A stretch of DNA of 64,000 nucleotides, taken from assembly GCF_013003985.1 (NCBI RefSeq), contig NZ_CP053073.1, positions 62,001 through 126,000 on the forward strand, given 5' to 3'. The DNA comes from Usitatibacter palustris (GTDB lineage: Bacteria; Pseudomonadota; Gammaproteobacteria; Burkholderiales; Usitatibacteraceae). The notes beneath the pieces are model-generated. The model had not been told where the DNA came from, did no database searches, and saw nothing but the letters and a program-made list of their open reading frames with translations. The translations under genes and the position numbers were made by a program. The first letter of the stretch is position 1, and every line of letters begins with the position of its first letter. Shown here in pieces: positions 55,869 to 63,047 of this stretch.

Positions 55869-56455
55869 TGGGGGCGCCCTTCAAGCTCGTGCAGCCGTCG
55901 GCTGAATATCTTTCGGCGTACGTTGCGGCCCTCGAGCGAGGCTGGTCCTGGGACACCGTGCGCGGCAAGGTCGCGGCGGACGAAGAGCTCGAGCTCATTC
56001 GCAAGGACAGCGCCGCGTTTCTTGCATCGCTCGCGATTCGCCGTCCGGAAGGGGCGATGGTCACGCTGCCCGATGGCACACAGGTCCCGCGCCTTCCCGG
56101 ACTCCGGCGATGGATGTGGGACGGAGAGTTCTGCGGCGCGATTGGGTTTCGCTGGCAGGACGGAACCGAAGCGCTGCCGCCGCATGTGCTGGGCCACATC
56201 GGCTACACCGTGGTTCCCTGGAAGCAGCGGATGGGATGCGCCACGCGCGCACTGGGCCTGATCCTGCCGCTCGCGAAAGAGGAGGGCCTCCGCTATGTCG
56301 AGCTGACGACGGACCCTGCGAACGTGGCCTCGCAGCGCGTGATCGAAGCCAACGGTGGCGTGCTGCACGAACGATTCACGAAACCGGAAGCCTTCGGCTC
56401 GACGCCCGGGCTTCGCTACCGGATCGCACTCGAAAGGATCGCCGATGGGTCTTGA
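55868..56455 (+). CDS. GNAT family N-acetyltransferase
   Basis: A 195-residue acetyltransferase. The acetyl-CoA region is visible as I-G-Y-T-V-V-P-W-K-Q-R-M-G-C-A-T-R-A, followed by Y-V-E-L-T-T-D-P-A-N-V-A-S and R-V-I-E-A-N-G-G, the typical GNAT motifs A and B. The substrate is unknown. The ATG overlapping the previous stop is used. Confidence 0.85.
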   Translation: MGAPFKLVQPSAEYLSAYVAALERGWSWDTVRGKVAADEELELIRKDSAAFLASLAIRRPEGAMVTLPDGTQVPRLPGLRRWMWDGEFCGAIGFRWQDGTEALPPHVLGHIGYTVVPWKQRMGCATRALGLILPLAKEEGLRYVELTTDPANVASQRVIEANGGVLHERFTKPEAFGSTPGLRYRIALERIADGS

Positions 56456-56502
56456 TGTCTACGCAGGATCGTTCACCCGCCCTCCCGGGTGAGCCTTCCT
56501 TC

Positions 56503-56523
56503 TATACGCAGATTGCGTATAAT
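56503..56523 (+). promoter_or_regulatory. palindromic operator TATACGCA-N3-TGCGTATA overlapping a TATAAT box
   Basis: Perfect 8-bp arms (56503-56510, 56514-56521). The right arm runs into TATAAT at 56518-56523, a consensus -10. The toxin ATG begins seven bases later, so transcripts would start at or very near the ATG. This is the expected autoregulatory site of a type II toxin-antitoxin operon. Confidence 0.75.
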
Positions 56524-56529
56524 ATTGCC

Positions 56530-56874
56530 ATGAAGGCGGTCTTCGTCGAACTTCCAGCGTTCGCGCGCCACCGCGCCGACTACTTCGACGACTCGGCCTT
56601 CACGCGACTGCAAGTTGAACTGATGAAGAATCCCGAAGGCGGCGATCTCATCAGGGATTCCGGTGGACTGCGCAAGCTGCGCTTCCCCGATGCAAGGCGC
56701 GGCAAGGGCAAGCGAGGCGGCCTGCGGGTGATTTACTACTGGTGGGATTCAGAGAGCCAGTTTTGGTTGTTCACCGTTTATGACAAGGACCAGGCCGATG
56801 ACCTATCCCCTGAGCAGCGTAGAACTCTCAAGGGGCTGATGAAGGCCGAGTTGGAAGCAAGGAGCAGACGATGA
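56530..56874 (+). CDS. HigB/RelE-type toxin (ribosome-dependent mRNA interferase family)
   Basis: A 114-residue protein with F-V-E-L-P-A-F-A-R-H-R near the start, L-R-K-L-R-F and G-K-R-G-G-L-R-V-I-Y-Y-W, the conserved core of the HigB2/RelE group, and L-F-T-V-Y-D-K-D near the end. It is the first gene, with the antitoxin second, as in higBA. An upstream in-frame ATG at 56455 would add 25 residues but lies before the operator. It ends in a four-base overlap with the antitoxin. Confidence 0.85.
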   Translation: MKAVFVELPAFARHRADYFDDSAFTRLQVELMKNPEGGDLIRDSGGLRKLRFPDARRGKGKRGGLRVIYYWWDSESQFWLFTVYDKDQADDLSPEQRRTLKGLMKAELEARSRR

Positions 56875-57218
56875 ATACGAAAGCAAAGTCGGTTGGAAAA
56901 CTTGGGCGGAAACGCGACGTATTCGCGGAGCTCAAGGAAGGCATGGATGCCCTGTCGGCCGCCCGTGCGGGAAAGGTGACGCTCAGGACCCATAGCGTGA
57001 AGGTCAAGCCGGCACCCACCCTTTCCCCCAAGGAACTCGTTCGCGTCCGAGAGGGCCTGCACATCTCTCGAGCCGTGTTTGCCGCCTACCTGCGAACAAA
57101 CGTTCGAACCTTGGAGAATTGGGAGCAAGGACGGGCGAAACCCAATGCCCAGGCCGCCTTGCTCATCAGTCTGGTGAAACAGTTTCCCGACACGGTTCAG
57201 CGGCTCGCGGCGATCTGA
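56871..57218 (+). CDS. HigA-type antitoxin with XRE helix-turn-helix
   Basis: A 115-residue protein with an N-terminal toxin-binding part and a C-terminal helix-turn-helix (L-H-I-S-R-A-V-F-A-A-Y-L, then V-R-T-L-E-N-W-E-Q-G-R-A-K-P-N). This is the usual HTH of the HigA2/VapI-like antitoxin-repressors. It should neutralise the toxin and bind the palindrome at 56503. It overlaps the toxin gene by four bases. Confidence 0.88.
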   Translation: MNTKAKSVGKLGRKRDVFAELKEGMDALSAARAGKVTLRTHSVKVKPAPTLSPKELVRVREGLHISRAVFAAYLRTNVRTLENWEQGRAKPNAQAALLISLVKQFPDTVQRLAAI

Positions 57219-57242
57219 CGACAACTCGTCTTGGTTGCCCAT

Positions 57243-57383
57243 CGCACCTTCACGGTTCAACTCGGGTCGCTCTACCACGACTTCCGGGACGTCGACCCGC
57301 GGATCGGGTGGGACGTCGAGAGCGACCCAGTCGGGCTACGAGGGGGCGCAAGATATTCAATCGCATTCTTGACTACTTCCTAG
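57243..57383 (+). pseudogene. Rhs core remnant
   Basis: The plus strand from about 57270 reads L-Y-H-D-F-R-D-V-D-P-R-I-G-W-D-V-E-S-D-P-V-G-L-R-G-G, a decayed copy of the Rhs hallmark ([22 protein letters not shown]). It stops at 57381 soon after. There is no start or upstream Rhs sequence. It lies on the strand opposite to the two fragments to its right. Confidence 0.75.
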
Positions 57384-57933
57384 GCTTCTTGTCCCGTTCG
57401 AGTTCAGTCCTGACCTGCTCGATGTACCGGTGCGAGTACGAATAGACCGCAGTCTGTTCGTGTCCGGAAAGTTGGTTGAATACCCATCGCCGAACGATCC
57501 CGTATGGAGCGATCTCTAGCTGGGCGCGGTAAGAGCCCGCGGCGTCGCCGCCCGCAATGGACAAGAGAAGGCTTTCACCTTTCATCTCAATCTCGACTCG
57601 TCGAGGATCGTGGAGATCTCCAAACGCGGACGAGCTTAGGTACATGGCTGGCAAGCCGCCCCATTTGACTCCAATGCGCTTAACGACTGCCTCATTGGGT
57701 TCGCTGAGACCGAAGTGGAGCGGCGCATAGTTCATGTATTCGTCGAACTCGGTTTTCGACAGCGGTTCTCTTGGCCCGGTATGAACTTCAATCACAACGC
57801 GTTGAGCAGCGTTGTGCTCGAACAGCGTCTTGCCAGGCACCACAAGATCCTTGGCAGAGGTCGATCCAATTGCGAGAAGCAGCAAGAGGCTCAGCAGCGG
57901 CAGACTCGATTTGCCCGCTCTCAGTTTGAGCAT
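57373..57933 (-). CDS. exported protein, candidate immunity protein for the Tlde1-like Rhs tip
   Basis: A 186-residue protein with a signal peptide (L-L-L-L-L-A-I-G-S-T-S-A near residues 15-27). The family is not recognised; the mature domain has K-L-F/V-type alternating beta strands and no cysteine pair. Its Met overlaps the end of the Rhs tip by 13 bases. The periplasmic location fits a partner of a toxin that acts on peptidoglycan in the periplasm. The immunity role is inferred from position only. It overlaps the antisense Rhs scrap by eleven bases. Confidence 0.6.
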   Translation of the reverse strand: MLKLRAGKSSLPLLSLLLLLAIGSTSAKDLVVPGKTLFEHNAAQRVVIEVHTGPREPLSKTEFDEYMNYAPLHFGLSEPNEAVVKRIGVKWGGLPAMYLSSSAFGDLHDPRRVEIEMKGESLLLSIAGGDAAGSYRAQLEIAPYGIVRRWVFNQLSGHEQTAVYSYSHRYIEQVRTELERDKKPRK

Positions 57934-58529
57934 TTCTTCCTCACTCTCAGTTCTCGGTCTGGACTCTCTGCAATCTTCGTTAGAACGTCGTCGTCCAGCT
58001 GCAGGCACCCAATCGATCCGCGCCTGTCGTGAATCCAAAAATCCTTGCGGCCGCACATCTTCCCCGGATCTCTCGGCTTCAATTTCATGGCGTTCGCGCC
58101 GTAGGCGAACTGGGTAGGTGGCCCGATATCGTAGGTGTTCTCGGGCGGCGGGCCAACATTGGGCACGCATTGCATGTCGGGGTTGTTGGCGCCGGCACCA
58201 GCTCCTGCTGGGCCGTATCCGATGAATGTGCGCTTCGTCCCGCTCACGTTATTGAGTTGCCCGGTCCCTGAGCAGAACTCCCAATGGAGCCCGAGTGGAT
58301 CGACAAGCCCAAGAGGCGCGCTATCCACATAGCCAAAAGTGTTGATTCCACCTTGCAAGCCAATCGGATCGCTCTCAACATATCGGCCGATCCGCGGGTC
58401 GTAATCTCGGAAGTAGTTGTAGAGCATCGCGGCAGCAGGCGTCGTAGTCGTGGACGACGCAGTCGTACTGCTAAACGGACTAGGCGATCCAGGTGTGACG
58501 GATGCCAACGACCGCCCACCGATCGCCAT
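57921..58529 (-). CDS. orphan Rhs tip with Tlde1-like (L,D-transpeptidase-type) toxin domain
   Basis: A 202-residue frame. After about 35 unrelated residues it gives the Rhs core end ([25 protein letters not shown]), then a C-terminal domain with K-M-C-G-R-K-D-F-W-I-H-D-R-R-G-S-I-G-C-L, which fits the His...S-x-G-C pattern of Tlde1/DUF2778 toxins that alter peptidoglycan. The rest of the Rhs cage is missing, so it is a displaced tip and probably silent unless recombined. The first codons may lie outside the real coding part. Confidence 0.7.
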   Translation of the reverse strand: MAIGGRSLASVTPGSPSPFSSTTASSTTTTPAAAMLYNYFRDYDPRIGRYVESDPIGLQGGINTFGYVDSAPLGLVDPLGLHWEFCSGTGQLNNVSGTKRTFIGYGPAGAGAGANNPDMQCVPNVGPPPENTYDIGPPTQFAYGANAMKLKPRDPGKMCGRKDFWIHDRRGSIGCLQLDDDVLTKIAESPDRELRVRKKCSN

Positions 58530-59382
58530 GTTTGCGCAACAGGTAGTTGTAGCCCACCGCCCCTTGGACGCTCACCGCCGCCACAGCACGCAGCCCGTCA
58601 CTCGACCGGAACGTCTCTAGTACTACCTTGCTCGCGCCCTGCGAGCAGCCAGGAACAACGCCCCAACCATCACTTCCTAGCCTCCAGGTACGGATACCAT
58701 CACAGAGAAGTGCGAGACGAGGATCCGAGTCCGGAGGGTAGAACGGGAGGATGGCAGCAAGCAGATCATCGTCCCGAGATGAGGCCTCGAACTTGACGGT
58801 CGCCTGCGGCAGCTCAATCCACGTCACCGCAGCCTTCGCGGCACTCGAATCACCGAGGCGTTCCCCGGCCATGCGCCGCAGCGAAGGGATCGCTCTCTTG
58901 TCCTTTAGCAAAGCAAGGCTCAGAGCAGCCTGTGTCCTAGCGGAATATTCATCGCGCGGCTGATCAACAGCACGAATGAGCGGCTGAATCATGCCCTCCG
59001 ACCTGGCCGATGGCGCCACAAGAAACGTCATCCCCCTTGCCCACGGGTACTTCGCCACCGACTTCGCCTGCAGCGCCTCTATCGCCGCTTTGCCGCCCGC
59101 GTAAGCTATAGCACTTGCGAGTAGACGTAGCCGCTCTTCATCCTTCTCGGCGGCCATTCGCGCAGCCAGTTGTGAAGCCCCGGCCTCTCCAAGTTCGGTT
59201 CCGAGCTTTGCGTCTACCCCCAAGTAGAACGGGTTGTGGTCGTTAGACGCATGGGCCTCGAACATCTTCTCGACGGTTAACGTCGAAGAGGCGCCGAGCG
59301 ACGCGCTCAGTAGCAGTGCCGCAAGGTTGGCCACCGCCACGAGAGAGTTTGCGGTCAGTCGACAGTTCACTAGAACGCCCAC
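58480..59382 (-). CDS. exported HEAT-repeat-like protein, candidate immunity protein for the metallopeptidase Rhs tip
   Basis: A 300-residue protein with GTG start and a signal-type segment ([10 protein letters not shown], about residues 22-31). Residues 60-190 are alpha-helical with repeated A-x-x-L-A/x-x-x-D-x-R patterns ([24 protein letters not shown]), like HEAT repeats. The C-terminal part contains two Cys (L-L-C-D-G and P-G-C-S-Q). The start overlaps the Rhs tip upstream by 13 bases, exactly as in the other pair. Immunity is inferred. Confidence 0.6.
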   Translation of the reverse strand: MGVLVNCRLTANSLVAVANLAALLLSASLGASSTLTVEKMFEAHASNDHNPFYLGVDAKLGTELGEAGASQLAARMAAEKDEERLRLLASAIAYAGGKAAIEALQAKSVAKYPWARGMTFLVAPSARSEGMIQPLIRAVDQPRDEYSARTQAALSLALLKDKRAIPSLRRMAGERLGDSSAAKAAVTWIELPQATVKFEASSRDDDLLAAILPFYPPDSDPRLALLCDGIRTWRLGSDGWGVVPGCSQGASKVVLETFRSSDGLRAVAAVSVQGAVGYNYLLRKHGDRWAVVGIRHTWIA

Positions 59383-59888
59383 TTGTTGTGATCCTCATTC
59401 GGAACTCCCTTGCCCTTTTCGTTCTTCCAGCCGCATGCGTGGGCAAACTCGTGAATAGCGATCGGTCCATAGTTTTTGTTCTTCGGTCCGCCACCGCAAA
59501 GAATGATCTCACCGGGTCGCTGCGGATCGAATGCGCCACCGTTGAAGTTTTCAAAGCAGTTCTTCACGCAGCGAACTTTCATCGTCTGGCACTTTTCTTT
59601 GATGCAACGGGCCAGCGCAATGTCAGTGATCTGGTTGTCGACACGCTTGCACTCGGCGCTCGCCTGGCTCTGCATTTGATCGCGCTCCGGGCAATCGCTA
59701 CAGCCTGGACCCATCTCGACCAGGCCGCGTGGGTCAGTCCAGCGTAGCGGGCTACCACTCACATAGGCATAGGTGTTCGGGCCGCCCTTCAGACCGATGG
59801 GATCAGACTCAACGTATCGCCCGATCGTCGGGTCGCAATCCCGGAAGTAGTTGTAGATTTCAGCGTTCCTAGCGAACCGAAGATGCAT
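59370..59888 (-). CDS. orphan Rhs tip with HExxH metallopeptidase-like toxin domain
   Basis: A 172-residue frame. The N-terminus joins an unrelated dozen residues to [23 protein letters not shown], then the [17 protein letters not shown] end of the core. The toxin part is rich in cysteine (about ten) and has [12 protein letters not shown], a zinc-binding HExxH motif. Secreted peptidase-type Rhs toxins are known. The Rhs cage is missing, as in the other tip. Confidence 0.68.
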   Translation of the reverse strand: MHLRFARNAEIYNYFRDCDPTIGRYVESDPIGLKGGPNTYAYVSGSPLRWTDPRGLVEMGPGCSDCPERDQMQSQASAECKRVDNQITDIALARCIKEKCQTMKVRCVKNCFENFNGGAFDPQRPGEIILCGGGPKNKNYGPIAIHEFAHACGWKNEKGKGVPNEDHNKWAF

Positions 59889-60288
59889 CGGCGCGGATCC
59901 GAAGTTGAAGGTATCTGCGCCAAAGCGACATGCTCATGCCGAAGCGCATCGTCCCCATAAGCATAGTCCCGCTGGACCCGTCGCGCGACAGGACGCTCGC
60001 GCGCGATGCGATCGAGCACTGGTCGATCATGAAGCTGGATTACTGAAACTCACTTCAATCAATTGCATTTGTAAACTCCGCACGGCCCTGTTTTGCGCGA
60101 CAAATTCTTGATCCGTTCGACATCGCTTTGTATAATGACGGCCTAATATAAAGCGCCAGGTCGCACACAAGCGAACCTCCGAGCGCGTCACATCAGGGTA
60201 CTTCCGCACACAGCTTGATCCGGCATTCCAAGCCGGCGGAGAGCTATTGCCCAAAAAAACTCCGTCATCCATTTGCGAGGGGTATCCA
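59889..60288. other. intergenic region with promoter, no convincing gene
   Basis: About 400 bases between the metallopeptidase tip and the IPT/TIG gene. The base composition is more AT-rich than in the rest of the window. It contains a sigma-70 promoter (60108-60136) and a short plus-strand open frame (59935-60046) whose last residues are W-S-I-M-K-L-D-Y. It may be a fragment of a lost gene. No repeat is seen. Confidence 0.5.
60108..60136 (+). promoter_or_regulatory. sigma-70 promoter TTGATC-N17-TATAAT
   Basis: The -35 TTGATC (60108-60113) and perfect -10 TATAAT (60131-60136) are exactly 17 bases apart. Transcription would begin near 60143, giving a leader of about 146 bases for the IPT/TIG and Rhs genes. 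Confidence 0.75.
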
Positions 60289-63039
60289 GTGTCGCTAGTC
60301 GCAAGCTTGTCTCGAATTCGTCCCGGGGTCGTCGCCGGCGCATGCCGATTCTTCACCGTCGTGGCCGCGCTCACGCTCGTTGCAGCCAATGCGTCGGCTG
60401 CGAGCAGCAAAGTGGAGTTGATCTATGACGCGGCGGGAAACGTAAAGCAATTCAAGCGCCAGGCTGCGTATGGCCTCGCCATTACTGGCTTCGCACCCGC
60501 TCAAGGTCCCGTTGGCTCGACGGTCACGATCTACGGCGCGGGGTTCAGCGCGACCGCGATCAACAACACGGTGATGTTCAATGGAGTTGCGGCCACGGTC
60601 TCAGCGGCGGACTCCGGCTCCCTTAGTGTGACGGTGCCGTCTGCCGCGACGTCCGGGCCGATCTCGGTATCCGTCGGTGGGCTCTCTGCTTCCACGACCG
60701 CGCCATTCACGATCATCACCGCGGTCCCGCCCGGCTACGCGCCCGAGGACATCATCACGACCGTGCGCTTGTCTCCTGGCGGCGCTCCGGGTTTGGTCGA
60801 AGTGGGCCAGCCCATGAAGCACGCGGCCCTACTCGTCGACTTGCTTGCCGACACGTTCTACACGCTGCAATTCGGCTCACTCGCAAACAGCCCTTCCGAC
60901 GCGAGCATCCAATACAAGGTCTTCAAGCCGGACCTCACGCTTCTCATGCAGGGTTTCTTCGGCATGAGTGCCGCCCGGCCAACCATCCACCTGCCGAAGA
61001 CCGCGACGGCGGGCGTGTACTTCGTCATGGTGAGCCCGGGAACCGCCGAGCTCTCGACCATGGCCTCCGTCATGGCGGACCCGATCCTTGTTGTCGATGG
61101 CACCTCGGTTGCGGTCAGCACGACAGGCCCATGGCAAAGCACCCGCTCGGTCTTTGCAGCGAGTGCGAACCAGCGCCTCGGTCTTGGCATCTCGGGCTTC
61201 ACCATCCTCCCGTATAGCGCAGGCGGTACCACGTGGCGTGTCTACAAGCCCGATGGAACCGAGCTTGGAATCACCAGCTGCAATGCCGCGGGTGGCGGGT
61301 ACAGCGGCAACTGCGACGGTGAGTTCCTCGCGCCAGTCGCGGGTACGTACACGATGATCGAGGAGACATTCTTCAACGTGAAGCCCTCGTTCGACATGCA
61401 GCTCAGCAACGAGGTCAGCGGCGCGTTGGTCGCAGACGTTGCCAGCAACGTAGTGCTTTCTCGACGCGGCCAGGATGGCCGGTACACGTTCAACGTATCA
61501 GCCGGCGACAGCTTCGCCGTCGAATTGTCGGGAGTGACGCCCGATCAAGTAACCCAGGCATTCAACTACTCCGTGCTGCGCCCCAACGGAACGCAGCTCA
61601 CCTCGAGCTCGGCATCTGTTGACGCACCGGGATACGTGGAACTGGGCACGCTCTCGACGGCCGGCACGTACACGGTTGTCGTGGATCCCGCCGCCGGTGC
61701 ATACGGCTCAGCGCACCTCAGCGCCCGACAAGGGACAGTGCTCGATACGACCTCCGCGCCCACGGCATTCTCGACGTTGGATGCGGGCGAGAACGTTCGC
61801 TTCCGATTCACCGCGACGGCAGGACAAACGGGACTTACGATTGGCGTAGCCCAGTTGGCTCATGTTGGAGCGGGAAGCTCGCCCTCGTATCTCTACGTCG
61901 ACAAGCCAGACGGCTCATCCGTAACGAGCGTGAGCTGCTACCCGTCGAACCCTGGCGGCCGTTGCAAGGTGAATCTGCCTGCGCTGACGGTCGCAGGTAC
62001 TTACTCGGTTCGCCTCTGGCCGCCCACCGGCATCAAGATCAGCGGCAACATCGCACTTGCGACGGAACAGACCGGCACACTCGTTTCTGGCACACCGGCC
62101 GCGATCAGCGTGACCCGGCAGGGTCAGAACGTGCGCTTCTCGTTTGCAGGTACTGCGGGAGAGAGCACGGCGATCGAGCTTGCCGATCTCGTCACCAGTC
62201 CGAGCGGCCAGTCGATCACGCTTCAGGTCTACAAACCCGATGGCGTGCTGCTCACGTCGACGAGCACGAACACGGCCGGAACGTTGCTCAATCTCCCGTC
62301 TCTGCCAGTCACAGGGGCATACAGCCTCGTTGTTCGAGACTCGCAGTACGGCGTCGGATTCAGCGGTCGAGTCACGCTCGACCCAGGCGTTGCGCTGGCG
62401 ATCGACGGCACCATGCCCACGCCGACCACTGTCTACGCCGGCGAAACCGTTCGCTACACGTTCGCTGGAACCGCCGGAGCACGCGTCGAGTTTGGACTCA
62501 GCGGGCTGACCTATGCCAGCGCAAGTTCGTCGACGACGTGGATCAGCGTGCTTAAGCCCGACGGCTCCACCCAGACCTCGATGTCGTGCTCGCCCGCGCC
62601 AAGCGCGTGTGAGGTGATTGTGGCGAGCCTTCCGATCACGGGAACGTATGTGGTCACGGTCGCCCCTCCGGGGACATCGCTGATTACGGGCGGCAGTCTC
62701 GCGCTTTCAACGCCCCACGTGGCGGCACTCAACATCAACGGTGCGTCGGAGACGGCCAACCTCGCTCGTCCTGGCCAGACCGCTCGCTTCACGTTTGCCG
62801 GCAGTGCGTCGCAGTTGCTGCGATTGAACTGGACGTCCGCCACGGTTGTGGGCGGTGGAAGCGTCCTGGTGTCTGTCCTCAAGCCCGATGGATCGACGCT
62901 CACGAGCGTCTCGTATTCCAACGGCGCGACCGGTGGCATCGACGTGCCATCGCTGCCAACGACTGGAACCTACACAGTGGTCGTTGATCCGCCCGCGGCA
63001 TCGACGACGTCCGTACCTCTCACGCTGGTGACACGATAG
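60289..63039 (+). CDS. exported IPT/TIG-domain repeat protein linked to Rhs
   Basis: A 916-residue exported protein. The start is GTG at 60289 with ribosome site GAGGGG six bases before; a TTG at 60247 is less likely. The signal segment ends near A-N-A-S-A-A-S. A single Y-D-A-A-G-N-V, the Rhs/YD hallmark, follows, then an IPT/TIG immunoglobulin-like domain (I-T-G-F-A-P-A-Q-G-P-V-G-S-T-V-T-I-Y). About six beta-rich repeats with V-x-K-P-D-G-S/T...L-P...G-T-Y-x-V-x-V come next, like pre-peptidase C-terminal domains. It may act as a surface or secretion scaffold for the Rhs protein encoded next. The stop overlaps a GTG of the Rhs gene. Confidence 0.8.
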   Translation: MSLVASLSRIRPGVVAGACRFFTVVAALTLVAANASAASSKVELIYDAAGNVKQFKRQAAYGLAITGFAPAQGPVGSTVTIYGAGFSATAINNTVMFNGVAATVSAADSGSLSVTVPSAATSGPISVSVGGLSASTTAPFTIITAVPPGYAPEDIITTVRLSPGGAPGLVEVGQPMKHAALLVDLLADTFYTLQFGSLANSPSDASIQYKVFKPDLTLLMQGFFGMSAARPTIHLPKTATAGVYFVMVSPGTAELSTMASVMADPILVVDGTSVAVSTTGPWQSTRSVFAASANQRLGLGISGFTILPYSAGGTTWRVYKPDGTELGITSCNAAGGGYSGNCDGEFLAPVAGTYTMIEETFFNVKPSFDMQLSNEVSGALVADVASNVVLSRRGQDGRYTFNVSAGDSFAVELSGVTPDQVTQAFNYSVLRPNGTQLTSSSASVDAPGYVELGTLSTAGTYTVVVDPAAGAYGSAHLSARQGTVLDTTSAPTAFSTLDAGENVRFRFTATAGQTGLTIGVAQLAHVGAGSSPSYLYVDKPDGSSVTSVSCYPSNPGGRCKVNLPALTVAGTYSVRLWPPTGIKISGNIALATEQTGTLVSGTPAAISVTRQGQNVRFSFAGTAGESTAIELADLVTSPSGQSITLQVYKPDGVLLTSTSTNTAGTLLNLPSLPVTGAYSLVVRDSQYGVGFSGRVTLDPGVALAIDGTMPTPTTVYAGETVRYTFAGTAGARVEFGLSGLTYASASSSTTWISVLKPDGSTQTSMSCSPAPSACEVIVASLPITGTYVVTVAPPGTSLITGGSLALSTPHVAALNINGASETANLARPGQTARFTFAGSASQLLRLNWTSATVVGGGSVLVSVLKPDGSTLTSVSYSNGATGGIDVPSLPTTGTYTVVVDPPAASTTSVPLTLVTR

Positions 63040-63047
63040 TGAAGAAC

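Noticed and set aside
59935-60046. Short plus-strand frame ending W-S-I-M-K-L-D-Y
   Set aside because: No ribosome site or recognisable family; possibly a fragment of a lost gene.
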